Of a stretch of 37,145 nt of DNA, positions 24,435 to 35,000 are shown in pieces. The notes below the pieces were generated by a model. The model searched no databases and was not told the origin of the DNA. It saw nothing but the letters and a program-made list of their open reading frames with translations. The DNA is from Lachnospiraceae bacterium. Lineage in GTDB: Bacteria > Bacillota_A > Clostridia > Lachnospirales > Lachnospiraceae. Location: positions 1 through 37,145 of the forward strand of contig JAEEXJ010000019.1 in assembly GCA_016291475.1 (NCBI GenBank), given 5' to 3'. The position numbers and the translations under genes are program-made. Every line of letters starts with the position of its first letter. The first letter of the stretch is position 1.

Positions 24435-25122
24435 GTGATTTCCTCCCTTTTTTCTCATAGATGTTATAGAACCTTGTTGTCAAAGGATATGCATACTTGG
24501 AATAAGAAACCATATCCTTAAGTTTCATACAGTAGATATATCCCCAGGATGCGGCTTTGATCCATATCTCATCACCGTCCTCGACAACTCCCACAACGGT
24601 CATGTAGTGAGACTTGACCGTCTGCTTCGTAGGTTTAAGATCCTGAGAATACATTGGGATCACCTTGTCCTTGAACAGGAAAGGTATTCTGGGACCTGCC
24701 GTGAAGATAACGGGATAATCCTTATCAAGAAGAGCCTTGATGTCAGCCGCCTTCTTCCTCAGCTGGTTTCTTGCGGTATGCCCCCAGCCGACTCTTAATC
24801 GTACTCCGTGTCTGATAAGGTACAGATCACATAAAAGAGGATAATAATATGGAGCGATCCCGAGTCCGGGGACGATATACATACCTCCCCTTTTCATCTT
24901 ACGGACCTGCTCCATATAATCTTCGCGTTCTTTTGTCGGTTTTATGTATCCTTTGTACACTGCAAGATCGTGCAAAGCAATCACTCCGCAACCACTTCTG
25001 CGGAGATTCTTATCAAATGCGTTTTCCTCGGAAAACCACATCTGCGATCCTGCACTGTACTTATTTTTCAAGGATTTTTCTTTATGCAATGCCTTACTCC
25101 CGAGATCATCTTTCTCTTTCAT
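24424..25122 (-). CDS. C39-like papain-fold protein, cytoplasmic
   Basis: 232 residues. RRSGCGVIAL with Cys45, SHYMTVVGVVEDG with His172, and a following ASWGYIY strand match the C39-like (papain-fold) peptidase pattern, where Cys and His are catalytic. GWGHTARNQLRK and DYPVIFTAGPR also fit the fold. There is no signal peptide or ABC module, so it is not a bacteriocin exporter. Substrate unknown. It overlaps degV by 17 nt at its start and ldh by 11 nt at its end, an unusually tight arrangement implying coupled translation. Confidence 0.72.
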   Translation of the reverse strand: MKEKDDLGSKALHKEKSLKNKYSAGSQMWFSEENAFDKNLRRSGCGVIALHDLAVYKGYIKPTKEREDYMEQVRKMKRGGMYIVPGLGIAPYYYPLLCDLYLIRHGVRLRVGWGHTARNQLRKKAADIKALLDKDYPVIFTAGPRIPFLFKDKVIPMYSQDLKPTKQTVKSHYMTVVGVVEDGDEIWIKAASWGYIYCMKLKDMVSYSKYAYPLTTRFYNIYEKKGRKSHGC

Positions 25123-25993
25123 CGCCCCAGAAGAACAAAGCTACCGTACCGGGACCGGTATGACTTCCTATGGTAGCTCCGATGCTGTAGATCTGCACCT
25201 TTCCATCCATCTTGGTAAACTTCTCTTCGATAAGATCCGCTACGGCCCTGGCATCCTCATAGCAATCGGAATTACTGATGAACACTTTGCCGGAATAGTC
25301 AAGACCGCCCTCGGCATGCTCTTCCATCACCTCTACGATACGCTTGATGACTCTCTTCTTACCTCTTACCTTCTCACGTGCGATCAGTTTTCCTTCATCA
25401 TTAACATTGAGAAGGGGACAGATACCAAGAACCGTTCCGATGGCACCTGCGGTCTTGCTCACTCTTCCGCCTCTGATAAAGAATGTAAGATCCGATGAGA
25501 AGAACCAGTGATGTGCTCTGTTTTTATTGGCCTCGATCCAGTCTCTTACCTCATCGATGCTCTTTCCCTCATCCCTGAGATCGGCAGCCTTGTCAATCAC
25601 AAGTCCGTGTCCGGTGGATGCGGCAAGCGAATCGATAACATAGAGCTTTCTGTCGGGATATTTGGGAGCAAGCTCCTCTACGGCAAGTCTTGCGGAATTG
25701 TAAGAACCGGAAAGACCGCTGGAGAAAGCAATGTGAAGAATATCTTTACCCTCTTTTAACATGGGCTCGAAAAACTCGGTATATTCGCCCACCGTAACCT
25801 GACTGGTCTTGGTATCCTCGCCTTCAAGCATTCTCTTAAAAAGCTCCTTGGGTGGAACGGTGGTGCCCATATCATCGGCATAGTCGGTTCCGCCCAGCTC
25901 GAAATGAAAATAGATAACTCCGATATTTCTTTCTTTAAAATATTCATGTGAAAGATCACTGGTGGAACAGCATGTTATTTCAAAATTACTCAA
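25106..25993 (-). CDS. DegV family fatty-acid-binding protein
   Basis: DegV/FakB-type proteins bind a single fatty acid and can present it to a fatty acid kinase. 295 residues. Typical segments: KTSQVTVGEYTEFFEPML, FSSGLSGSYNSARL and LTFFIRGGRVSKTAGAIGTV. Start is TTG, with GGAGG 9 nt upstream and no better ATG. Promoter just upstream. No FakA kinase gene in the window, so a role in exogenous fatty acid use is possible but not shown. Confidence 0.93.
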   Translation of the reverse strand: MSNFEITCCSTSDLSHEYFKERNIGVIYFHFELGGTDYADDMGTTVPPKELFKRMLEGEDTKTSQVTVGEYTEFFEPMLKEGKDILHIAFSSGLSGSYNSARLAVEELAPKYPDRKLYVIDSLAASTGHGLVIDKAADLRDEGKSIDEVRDWIEANKNRAHHWFFSSDLTFFIRGGRVSKTAGAIGTVLGICPLLNVNDEGKLIAREKVRGKKRVIKRIVEVMEEHAEGGLDYSGKVFISNSDCYEDARAVADLIEEKFTKMDGKVQIYSIGATIGSHTGPGTVALFFWGDERER

Positions 25994-26031
25994 CTTAAAT
26001 ATCCTCCGGTGTATAGGTTACAACAAATAAA

Positions 26032-26061
26032 ATTTTATCACATTTAAGATGTGCCAAACAA
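26032..26061 (-). promoter_or_regulatory. Promoter of the degV-C39-ldh-putP operon
   Basis: TTGTTT (26056-26061), 18-nt spacer ending TGTGA, TAAAAT (26032-26037) on the minus strand. The TGTGA before the -10 gives an extended -10, as at the two ribosomal promoters. The leader would be about 30 nt. Confidence 0.7.
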
Positions 26062-26082
26062 GAAAAGCCAATCCCCACGCCT

Positions 26083-28473
26083 TTATTCGGGAACTACTTC
26101 CGTCCAGTATTCACCGCCGTAAATATCGGTGAATTTATAAAGTGCCAGATATTCCCCGCCAACATATGTATAGCTGAGTTTGATATTATCCGGATCTTCC
26201 ACAATAAGCTGATCTCCGAGATAATAGCTGTCCTCATACTCACCGGCGTATGTATAGTAATCACAGATGAAATCGATCTTGTCGCCTGCCTGAAGCTCTA
26301 TGAGGCCCCTTGCTTCGGTCTCGTTATCGGTTCCTTCGTAATCGATACGAGCGCCTGCGATATATCCGTCAGGATTGTCATCATCAAATATTATCTCAAG
26401 CTTTACCTGCTCACCGTTTAAGAACGCGGGTACATATCCCGTGGTCGTCAGATAGCCACCCGTCACATAAGAATCGGTGTGATAGAAAGCAACCGGCTGA
26501 TCTTCTATTGATAACCAGGATCCATCCACATCAGCGATCAGATTGCCGTCAGTATCGACGTCAAAGATATTATCAAGGCCAAGATCAACATATCCCGAAC
26601 CGTCGTCATAATACATCGCAAGATCGACGCAATTTACATAAGTCCACTGCTCTTCGGAAATGGGAATGTACGTCTTATCCCCTTGCTTTTTCCAGGTAAG
26701 AACGGAAGGATCGAAATGATTTGCGGAGATGTATTGTGCAGTTTCCTCATCGCTCATAGCGCGTCCGCCGGTCAGATCACTTGAAGTAAATGATGAGATC
26801 AGGGACAAAAGATCCGACATTCCCGATGAAGATGTAAGCTGCGAGAGAGAACCGTACGTGGATGATGAAGATCCTCCGGACAAAAGAGAAAGAGGACTTC
26901 CCGATCCGCTTCCCGAAGAAGCAACCGCCTGTCCGGATACTTCGAGACTTGCAAATTCGCGTATGCAATCCGAGTATTCATCTCCCACGCCCACGCGTTC
27001 GAAAGTGTCGATAGCCTGTGTTACTTTTCCGGGCTTACTGTTATAGGGAAAATAGATTGAAACTCCGTATGCATTGGACATTGTATATGAAGTCCTGTTG
27101 TATTTGACCGCAGACAAAACCGTCTCTGCAAGAGCTCTTCCTTCTTCGCTTCCCACGGCTTTTGCGAAATCAACCAGATCTATTTGATCGATCCTTGAAG
27201 AAGTTGCAAATTCTCTGGCGCCGGTTCTTGCATCCGCAACGGTTCTGTAATCGCCGCCTGAGATAAGCTCTCTGGTATCGGCACAGAACTCTTTGAAATC
27301 ATCGGGAATGGTTTCTCCGAACTCAGCCAGATCAACCAAAGAAAGGGTGGTCTTCTGACCTCTGCACTGCTTATCGCAGGTTTCCACGAAATCATCGATG
27401 ATCATCTTACCGATCTTAATAGTCTCCATGGACGTATTCTTGGAGAGAGCATTGAGCCAGTTTGTGTAATACCATCCGATTCCCGGCTCTGTCTCTTCGG
27501 AACCTATCAGATAATCCGCATGTTCGCAGGCCATGAGATCGGTTTCAACAGTCGCCATAAGGCAGGCATCAAAACCGATAAAATCAAATTTAAGTCCGGA
27601 CTTGGTAAGGGCCGAATCGATCTCGGACAGATCCATGGAACCTGCCGTAGGATTCTTCTCATCATATCCGTAACCGGTAACGGATCCGCCACCGTGATCC
27701 CAGAAGATCAGCATATTTCTGTTGGCGGGATAATTTGAATGAGCGTAATCGATAAATGAAGTCAGCGTCTTAGGGTCGGTCATCGCACCGGTTCCCATAT
27801 TATCTTCGAGACACTCGATCTTACCGCCTCCGACAATTCTGTATATCTGGTTAACGGATGAAGAAACTATGCTGTTCTTCCAATTCTTACATCCTCCGGT
27901 ATATACAATGACATTAACGTTGTCAGAAAGAGTCGAGTTGGCCATCTCCATCAGGTCGTTGGATGCCATACCGGCTTTGGACTCAAGGTCGGTACCGCAC
28001 ATGTACACCATGATCGTAACGACATCCTTACCGTTTCCGAGTATGGTGGTGTATTTGTCTCTTGCATCAGGTGAAACCGAGCGATCCAAGATCCTGGTAT
28101 TATTATCATCTCCCCACTGACTCGAGGTGGATGAAACGGATGAAAACAGTGAAGACGATCCGGTAAAATGCGGCTCACTGAAAATACTTGCGGTTTCGTA
28201 TGCTCCGCTTTCGCCAAGCCTGATCCGGATAATTAAGAAAATGATAAATACGACAAGTAAGATCAGTCCTCCGCTACCTGCCGCCCTTCTCGGAACTCTT
28301 CCCGGGCGGCGACCGCTCGAGCCTGAGTTGAAATTAACTCCGCTTCCCAAAGGCTTTCTTCCGCCTCCGAAGCTTCCACTTCCCACAGGACCTGTTCCAA
28401 GGCCGGATCCTCTTCTGTGAACTCCTCTTCCGGGACCTGTTACATTCCTTGATCTACCGGTTGGTGTAGGCAT
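26083..28473 (-). CDS. Membrane-anchored clostripain-like (C11) cysteine peptidase
   Basis: 796 residues. A 65-residue Gly/Arg/Pro-rich cytoplasmic tail (for example RRPGRVPRRAAGSGG), one membrane helix (69-83), then an external region. The C11 domain starts near residue 150 (DVVTIMVYMCGTDLESKAGM) and has the catalytic pair His260 (FWDHGGG) and Cys304 (GFDACLMA). A Ser/Gly linker near residue 520 leads to a C-terminal, probably beta-rich domain of about 220 residues. The family cleaves after basic residues and often self-activates. The ATG has AGGAG 9 nt upstream. It follows the small polymerase partner gene by 24 nt. The combination of anchored tail and C-terminal domain suggests action at the cell surface. 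Confidence 0.9.
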   Translation of the reverse strand: MPTPTGRSRNVTGPGRGVHRRGSGLGTGPVGSGSFGGGRKPLGSGVNFNSGSSGRRPGRVPRRAAGSGGLILLVVFIIFLIIRIRLGESGAYETASIFSEPHFTGSSSLFSSVSSTSSQWGDDNNTRILDRSVSPDARDKYTTILGNGKDVVTIMVYMCGTDLESKAGMASNDLMEMANSTLSDNVNVIVYTGGCKNWKNSIVSSSVNQIYRIVGGGKIECLEDNMGTGAMTDPKTLTSFIDYAHSNYPANRNMLIFWDHGGGSVTGYGYDEKNPTAGSMDLSEIDSALTKSGLKFDFIGFDACLMATVETDLMACEHADYLIGSEETEPGIGWYYTNWLNALSKNTSMETIKIGKMIIDDFVETCDKQCRGQKTTLSLVDLAEFGETIPDDFKEFCADTRELISGGDYRTVADARTGAREFATSSRIDQIDLVDFAKAVGSEEGRALAETVLSAVKYNRTSYTMSNAYGVSIYFPYNSKPGKVTQAIDTFERVGVGDEYSDCIREFASLEVSGQAVASSGSGSGSPLSLLSGGSSSSTYGSLSQLTSSSGMSDLLSLISSFTSSDLTGGRAMSDEETAQYISANHFDPSVLTWKKQGDKTYIPISEEQWTYVNCVDLAMYYDDGSGYVDLGLDNIFDVDTDGNLIADVDGSWLSIEDQPVAFYHTDSYVTGGYLTTTGYVPAFLNGEQVKLEIIFDDDNPDGYIAGARIDYEGTDNETEARGLIELQAGDKIDFICDYYTYAGEYEDSYYLGDQLIVEDPDNIKLSYTYVGGEYLALYKFTDIYGGEYWTEVVPE

Positions 28474-28497
28474 GGCTGTGATCTCCTTTTCTTAAAA

Positions 28498-28707
28498 TCA
28501 AATGTCTTCAATCTCTTCAAAAACTGTTTCGTTTATAACCTTGTTCATCACATCATCGGCGGCGTCATCCACCACCTGTTCGAATCCCGTAAGTGCCGCA
28601 AAGGGTGCAAACTGAGCTGCTCTGGCCTCCCTGCTCATTCTGGGATGCTTTATGGGATCAGGCTCATGGACAGGCAGACCTATTATGTCACTGTAATCAT
28701 TCTTCAT
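28498..28707 (-). CDS. Small partner protein of the Y-family polymerase (YolD-like position)
   Basis: 69 residues, MKNDYSDIIGLPVHEPDPIK. The core RAAQFAPFAALTGFEQ loosely resembles YolD-type proteins that accompany UmuC/DinB genes in Firmicutes. The end is acidic. Its ATG overlaps the polymerase stop by 4 nt (ATGA), with GGAGG 9 nt upstream. It is probably an accessory or regulator of the polymerase, by context. Confidence 0.8.
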   Translation of the reverse strand: MKNDYSDIIGLPVHEPDPIKHPRMSREARAAQFAPFAALTGFEQVVDDAADDVMNKVINETVFEEIEDI

Positions 28708-30287
28708 GCCTTGTGACCTCCGACCTGACCGTTTCTCTCTGCAGTCATTGCACCTTCTTCGAGATTCATGCCCTTTAGTATAGCATTTTTACCGTATTTT
28801 TGCTGAATATTTAGTACCGCTTCCTGGAGTCTGCGGTCCTTTTCTTCAACCTCTTCGTTTTCTTCTCTTATCCTCGCCTGTTCTTCATAATCGGTAAAAA
28901 GATCAAGCTGAACATATTCGACGGCTCTCGTGTTTTCTTTTTTACCTTCTTCTTCGGTAAGGGTGTGGTTTGCAACAATATTTACGCGTCTTATGAGAAG
29001 GTTCATATCAATTATCTCCTCATAAAGCTGCGCCGCGGAAGAGACCAGAGTTCTGGTGGATGAAGTGTAGTGACCCAGATTCATACTGCCGCCTGCGGGT
29101 GCGGGAACAAGTCTTCCGTAATAATCCCTTACGATCTCACCACTGTAGTCCTTCATACGTTCCTTATCGGCAAAATTATCGATGTCATAACCTACGTAAA
29201 TAACAAGCTGATCCGTCACCAGACCTTTTTTAACCAGATCAAGTGATAACAGTTCGGTCATCTCCTTAACTATAAGTAATCCCTTTTCCGCGGTGTAAGG
29301 ACATTTGAGAACCTGCCCTGTTGAAAGTGAAGAACTCTTGGGTACATATCCCTTTATGTCTGCGATCTCACAGGGCTCATAACCCCATGCATGGTCTATA
29401 AGGAGCTCCGCGTTTATTCCGAACAGCTTATAAAGAAGATCTTCGCTGTAATGATTTCCTTTTGCACCCACGGAACATCTGGCCACATCACCCAGAGTGT
29501 ACATTCCGTTTTTCTCAAGCTTTCGTGCTGTTCCCGCGCCTATCCTCCAAAAATCCGTGAGCGGCCTGTGGTCCCACAGTATCTCCCGGAATTTTCTCTC
29601 ATCCAGTTCCGCAACTCTTACACCATCCTTATCTGCAGGCATGTGCTTGGCGACTATGTCCATGGCGATCTTGCACAGGAACATATTAGTGCCTATCCCG
29701 GCTGTCGCAGTTATTCCCGTTTCCGAAAGAACTTCACGTACCATCTTCATGGCCAATTCATGTGCGGTCATCCTGTAAGTCTTAAGATAATGAGTCACAT
29801 CCATGAAGACCTCATCAATGGAATAGACATGCATATCTTCCGGCGCAACGTATCTTAAATATATGCTGACGATCCTCGCACTGTATTCCATGTAATAACG
29901 CATGCGGGGAGGTGCGATTTCATAACCGAGTTCAAGTGCGGGATCCTTTTTGATATCGGGATCATAAGAGCTTTTGCCCGAGAATTCTTTTCCGCCGAGT
30001 GCTCTTTTCCTGGCGGAATTTATCTCCCTTACTCTCTGAACAACTTCAAAAAGCCTTGCTCTTCCGGATATACCGTAGGATTTGAGAGAAGGCGATACCG
30101 CAAGACATATTGTTTTCTCCGTACGTGTTGGATCTGCAACTACAAGATTGGTCTTGAGAGGATCGAAACCTCTTTCGACGCACTCCACTGAAGCATAGAA
30201 AGATTTTAAGTCTATGGCAATAAAGGTCCTTCTGTCCGGACCCTCATCGGAACAAATATATCTGCTGTTTCCAAGTTCTTCTGCCAT
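28704..30287 (-). CDS. Y-family DNA polymerase (UmuC/DinB-like translesion polymerase)
   Basis: Copies past damaged bases at the cost of errors. 527 residues. The palm has catalytic Asp26 (AIDLKSFYASVE) and Asp158/Glu159 (VYSIDEVFMDVT). An insert of about 40 residues (about 90-130) separates the finger part from the second half, as in Gram-positive UmuC-like relatives of UvrX/YqjW. An HhH-type thumb segment follows (IGAGTARKLEKNGMYTLGDV). The C-terminal 120 residues include a Glu-rich stretch and may hold the clamp contact (VQLDLFTD resembles a QxxLF clamp-binding motif). The ribosome binding site is weak. No LexA box of the Firmicutes GAAC-N4-GTTC type is seen just upstream. Confidence 0.9.
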   Translation of the reverse strand: MAEELGNSRYICSDEGPDRRTFIAIDLKSFYASVECVERGFDPLKTNLVVADPTRTEKTICLAVSPSLKSYGISGRARLFEVVQRVREINSARKRALGGKEFSGKSSYDPDIKKDPALELGYEIAPPRMRYYMEYSARIVSIYLRYVAPEDMHVYSIDEVFMDVTHYLKTYRMTAHELAMKMVREVLSETGITATAGIGTNMFLCKIAMDIVAKHMPADKDGVRVAELDERKFREILWDHRPLTDFWRIGAGTARKLEKNGMYTLGDVARCSVGAKGNHYSEDLLYKLFGINAELLIDHAWGYEPCEIADIKGYVPKSSSLSTGQVLKCPYTAEKGLLIVKEMTELLSLDLVKKGLVTDQLVIYVGYDIDNFADKERMKDYSGEIVRDYYGRLVPAPAGGSMNLGHYTSSTRTLVSSAAQLYEEIIDMNLLIRRVNIVANHTLTEEEGKKENTRAVEYVQLDLFTDYEEQARIREENEEVEEKDRRLQEAVLNIQQKYGKNAILKGMNLEEGAMTAERNGQVGGHKA

Positions 30288-30303
30288 GAGATTATTCTAA
30301 CAT

Positions 30304-30334
30304 AAAAGGTCCGGGGCATATCCCCGAACCTTTT
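30304..30334 (-). terminator. Terminator of the ECF/ABC transporter operon
   Basis: AAAAGGTTCGGGG and CCCCGGACCTTTT form a 13-bp stem (one G-U pair on the minus strand) with a 5-nt loop. The G-U pair shows the hairpin is better formed in minus-strand RNA. It lies 11 nt after the last ABC transporter gene. Confidence 0.85.
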
Positions 30335-30344
30335 CTTAAGATTA

Positions 30345-32075
30345 TCATCCCATCTTCCAATCCGAAGCCTGCTGTCTCATACGCACAAACCTGTTGTATA
30401 TTCTGTTTGTATTCATAAGAGTTTCATGAGTTCCGGATTCGATCTTGCCACCGTTTATCACAGCGATCATATCCGCATTCTTAATAGTTTCAAGCCTGTG
30501 TGCGATCATAATGACGGTCTTGTTTTGGGTCAGAGCATCGAACGCCGCTTTAAGTTTGTCCTCATTTTCGGGATCCACATTTGCGGTAGCTTCATCAAGG
30601 ATGATTATCGGAGCATCCTTAAGTATCGCTCTGGCGATGGATATCCTCTGCTTCTCACCGCCGGACAGAGTTCCTCCGCCTTCACCTATCACAGTATCAT
30701 AACCGCTCGGAAGGGATTCTATGAAATCGTGGCAGCATGCCATTTTGGCGGCCCTGATCACATCTTCCCTGGTCGCGTTCGGGCATCCGAACCTTATGTT
30801 GTTTTCGATCGTATCTGCGAACAGATAAACATTTTGGAAAACAATACTTATCTGCGACATGAGTGATTCCAGAGTATATTCTCTGATATCACGTCCGCCT
30901 ATCATGATCCTCCCCTTATCAACATCCCAAAATCTGGAAATGAGAAGTGCCAGAGTAGTTTTGCCCGCACCGGAAGGACCCACAAATGCTGTCATGGTAT
31001 TCGAACGCATATCAAGGCTTACATCATCCAGCACATCTTTGGTTCCGTATGAAAAACTAACATGCTCAACCGTAATGCTATGATCCTTAGGAATGATCGC
31101 TTCTCCTTCCTCATCAAGCAGAGGCATCTTATCAGCCTTATTTGCCTGATCAATGGAACTTGTAACGATCCTGAGCATGGAAAGTCCTGCGTCAGTCTGC
31201 TCTATCTCGGCAAATATCTGGAAAGAAACCACCGTAAGGATAAGTGCCGTCTTAAGATCCATACTTCCCGTCAGGTAAAAATAAACCGACAGAAAAATAA
31301 TGGATATCTTGAAAAATCCGAGAACAATGTTTTGAAACATTGAATAGGGCAGGAATACTTTTTCCAGATCCATGTTGCTGTCACGGTATTCGTCTATGGA
31401 AGCGCGAAGCTTCTTATCTCCCCTTCCCGCCAGATTAAAAGCTTTGACCACGCTCATACCCTGAAGATTTTCCAAAACCTCGGATACTATTCCGGTCTTA
31501 CTTCCTTCTCTCCTCGGAGCAAGCACACGGGTCTTATGTTCCAGCGCGGAGGTGAATCCCAGATAAACTATCATGCCTACAAGTACCACAAGTGCTATTC
31601 TCACATCAAGTGCAGGTATCATAAGGAAAAACAGTACAGTATTTATCAGGCCTCCCAGCACCAGTACAAGTACGTTTGCACCGATATTCTCTACCGTCTC
31701 CAGCACCGTGGTGGATATTCCCGTAATCTCGCCCACACTGTTGTCATTGAAAAAACCCATGGGCACTTTCTTCAGCCTGCCGGCTATTTCAAGGCGCTTG
31801 TTTGCGCTCATGAAAAAGCTGGCATGGGTCTGCTGAAGGAGAGATATGTTACGGGTAAAAGTCATTCCGAGTATGCTCGCAAGCATCAGGAGGAATGCTG
31901 TCAGAGCGGGAGTACTCGAAAGATTTCCGCTTACCATCGCATCTACGATCACATAGATTGCAACTATTCGAAGCATGTTAAAGCATGCTTTGAGAAAGCC
32001 GACAAAGATGGATCTGTATATATTCTTTTTTTCCGGCCCGGCGAAAACAAAGATCTTGTGTAAAGCTTCTATCAT
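30345..32075 (-). CDS. ABC half-transporter (exporter fold, permease plus ATPase)
   Basis: 576 residues from the ATG at 32075, chosen because it overlaps the previous stop as ATGA and has AGAGG upstream. Six membrane helices (about 20-310), then an ATPase domain with Walker A GPSGAGKT (366-373), signature SGGEKQR and Walker B IIILDEATANVD. Almost certainly pairs with the transporter half encoded just upstream. Heterodimers of this fold next to ECF genes resemble YbtPQ/IrtAB, exporter-like proteins that import siderophores; the cargo here is unknown. Confidence 0.9.
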   Translation of the reverse strand: MIEALHKIFVFAGPEKKNIYRSIFVGFLKACFNMLRIVAIYVIVDAMVSGNLSSTPALTAFLLMLASILGMTFTRNISLLQQTHASFFMSANKRLEIAGRLKKVPMGFFNDNSVGEITGISTTVLETVENIGANVLVLVLGGLINTVLFFLMIPALDVRIALVVLVGMIVYLGFTSALEHKTRVLAPRREGSKTGIVSEVLENLQGMSVVKAFNLAGRGDKKLRASIDEYRDSNMDLEKVFLPYSMFQNIVLGFFKISIIFLSVYFYLTGSMDLKTALILTVVSFQIFAEIEQTDAGLSMLRIVTSSIDQANKADKMPLLDEEGEAIIPKDHSITVEHVSFSYGTKDVLDDVSLDMRSNTMTAFVGPSGAGKTTLALLISRFWDVDKGRIMIGGRDIREYTLESLMSQISIVFQNVYLFADTIENNIRFGCPNATREDVIRAAKMACCHDFIESLPSGYDTVIGEGGGTLSGGEKQRISIARAILKDAPIIILDEATANVDPENEDKLKAAFDALTQNKTVIMIAHRLETIKNADMIAVINGGKIESGTHETLMNTNRIYNRFVRMRQQASDWKMG

Positions 32076-35000
32076 GCCGCACCTCTGCTTTCCGCGCCGA
32101 TATGGGCATTCCACATTGAACTGTAAAGTTCACTGGTTTTAAGAAGCTGTGCATGTGTTCCGGAAGCAACTATCGTTCCTTTATCAACCACCACAATATT
32201 GTCAGCATTTGTAATGGTGGATAATCTGTGTGCTATGACGATAACCGTTTTGCCTTTGATAAGATTTCCGATGGCATTTTGGATCACGGCTTCATTTTCC
32301 GGATCTATATAAGCAGTAGCTTCATCCAATATGACTATGGGAGCATCCTTGATCATTGCCCTGGCAATTGCTATGCGCTGTCTCTCACCACCGGACAGAT
32401 GTGTTCCGCCCTGACCTACCATGGTGTTATAACCGTCTCCAAGATTGGCGATAAGTTCTTTGCATCCCGAAGCCTCAGCCACAGCCATCACTTCTTCGTC
32501 AGTAGCAGACATTCTTCCCATACGGATATTGTTCATAATGGTATCATCAAACAGATAAATGTCCTGGGAAACAAATGCAGTCTGATCATAAAGCTCTTTA
32601 AGAGGGATATCCTTAAGATCATATCCTCCCATGGTAAGACTGCCATCTTCCACATCCCAGAATCCTGCTATGAGTTTGGCTATGGTGGACTTACCGCTTC
32701 CCGAAGGGCCAACAAGTGCAGTCATTGTTCCCGCAGGGATATCAAGTGATACATCATGAAGTACCTGTGTGCCTTCATGATATGAATATGACACGTCAGT
32801 CATTTTAATCGAATGATCTTTTAGCTCCACCTCTTTTTCAGAATGTATCTGTTCGGTTCCGTTCAGGATTTCATCAACGGTTGCAACGATCGTCTTAACT
32901 TTCGAAAACGTATCCATGAAATTGATTGCTTCAATAACAGGTCCCACTATGCACATTGAAAGCATGATAGATGTGATGAATGCGTCCGCAGACAGATTTC
33001 CTTTTATAAGCATCATCCATCCTATGGGAAGAACGGTGATAAGCGTTGAAGGAGCTATGGCATATGTCAGCGACCACTTGTACTGGATCTTCTTCATCCA
33101 GTTATAGTAATACTCTGCCGTCGCTCTTACCTTTTTCCCTAATTTGGCATATGATCCGTCTCCCTGATTGTATGCCTTGATAACTTCGATCCCCTTAATG
33201 TACTCAACAATGGACGAGTTCATATCCTGAACCGTTCTTACGGATTTCTCATAATCAGTGGCGTATCCTATCAATATGAAGAGTGCAAAGATAAGTCCGA
33301 CCGGAATGGAGATGAGGCAGATAAAACCCATTCTCCAATCAACATTCATAAGATACAGCCACGTGATAATCGCACCGAGAATATTTGCTGTCATCTCAGG
33401 GATCATGTGAGCAAGAGGTCTTTCCATGCTCTCCACTTCATCCACGATTATCTGTTTTAACTTTCCGCTGGATGTATCAATGATGGTTCCGAGTGGCATT
33501 CTCGGAAGTTTGTCGAACATAGCTTTTCTGATATCCGCAAGTGTATTGAAAGTTGCTTTATGGCTGATGCCAAGTCCCGCGGAATAGAACAGACACTTTA
33601 TAACAAATCCCGACGCTCCGATAATGCACCATTTAACATACTCGGTCAGATCACTTACTCCTCCCAGAAGTTTTGTGATCACCTGAGCTGCGGCAATATA
33701 CGGAAGCATATTTCCAAGAACCCCTATTACAGCAAGCACGATCGAAAGGACAAGTTTGGCATGCTCTTTATATGCAAGCTGCCACAACCGTTTAATAGAA
33801 GTGAGCTGGTCATCTTTAGGCTTCCTTCTCTTTTCCTTGAGCGTACTTGTTCTGTACAGCCATCTGTCATACATATCCTGAGTGAGTTTTCCATACTCAA
33901 GAACCTTACCGCTCTGCATGTATATAAGCTCATCACAGCACTCGGCTATCAGCTCCGGATCGTGCGTAACCAGAAAAATAGTCTTGCCTTTTTCCTTCAG
34001 TCCTTTGATAAGCTCCGATACTGCCTTCATATGGCGATAGTCAAGTCCGCTGGTGGGTTCATCGAATACGATGATGTCCCTTTCGGATACGACGGCACTT
34101 CCTATAGCAACTCTTTGTTTTTCTCCGCCGGAAAGCGAATGAGGATGCCTTTCTTCTTTATCGGAAAGATCCAGTTCCTTAAGAACTTCTCTTATCTTCT
34201 CCTCAGAATCCTCTTCCTCTTTGACCAGGCTGAAGACCATCTCTTCCATTACTTCATCGGTAAAGAGCTGATGCCCCACATCCTGCATTACCATGAATGT
34301 ATTCCTAAGTCTTCTTCGTCTTGCATATACTTCTCCACGGAATTCTATATTTCCGGTAGCCCTTCTTTCCAATCCGCAAAGAGCTCTTGCAAAAGTTGAC
34401 TTACCCGCACCGTTATCTCCGACAAGTCCTATTACGGCATTGCGAGATACTCTCACGTATGGAACATTAAGAGCCTCCTGAAGTGTTCCGGGATAAATAT
34501 AGTGATAATTCGAAAGAATGATCTTCTCGTTATCTCCCACATCAAGGCCTTTAAGAGGAAGATTCATTATGTCGGAACTTCTGAGTCCCATCTCGGCCAT
34601 CTTAACACTTCCCAGATCCGTAAGTTCTTTCGGAGTGCATTCCAGTTCTATTTTTCCTTTGTTCATATAAAGAACACGGTCCGCAATGGGAAGTACGTAG
34701 TACAGCCTGTGTTCCGCTATTACAACAGTTTTGCCTTCTCTCTTCCAGATTTTTATTATCTCCGCCAGTTCCCTGATGGAATGCAGATCCAGATTTGATG
34801 AGGGCTCATCCAATACGATGACACGTGCATCCGAAGTGTCTGCGCATGCGCAGGCAACCTTTTGCTTCTCCCCTCCGGACATTTTAAAAAGATTTCTTCC
34901 AAGGAGATATTCCATTCTGAATTTATCTACGGTTCTTTCCAGCCTCGCTCTCATCTCATCGCGGCTGACACCGCGATTCTCAAGCGAAAAGACCATCTCT

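Noticed and set aside
30240..30344. LexA (SOS) box before the Y-family polymerase
   Set aside because: No GAAC-N4-GTTC or close variant found near the start.
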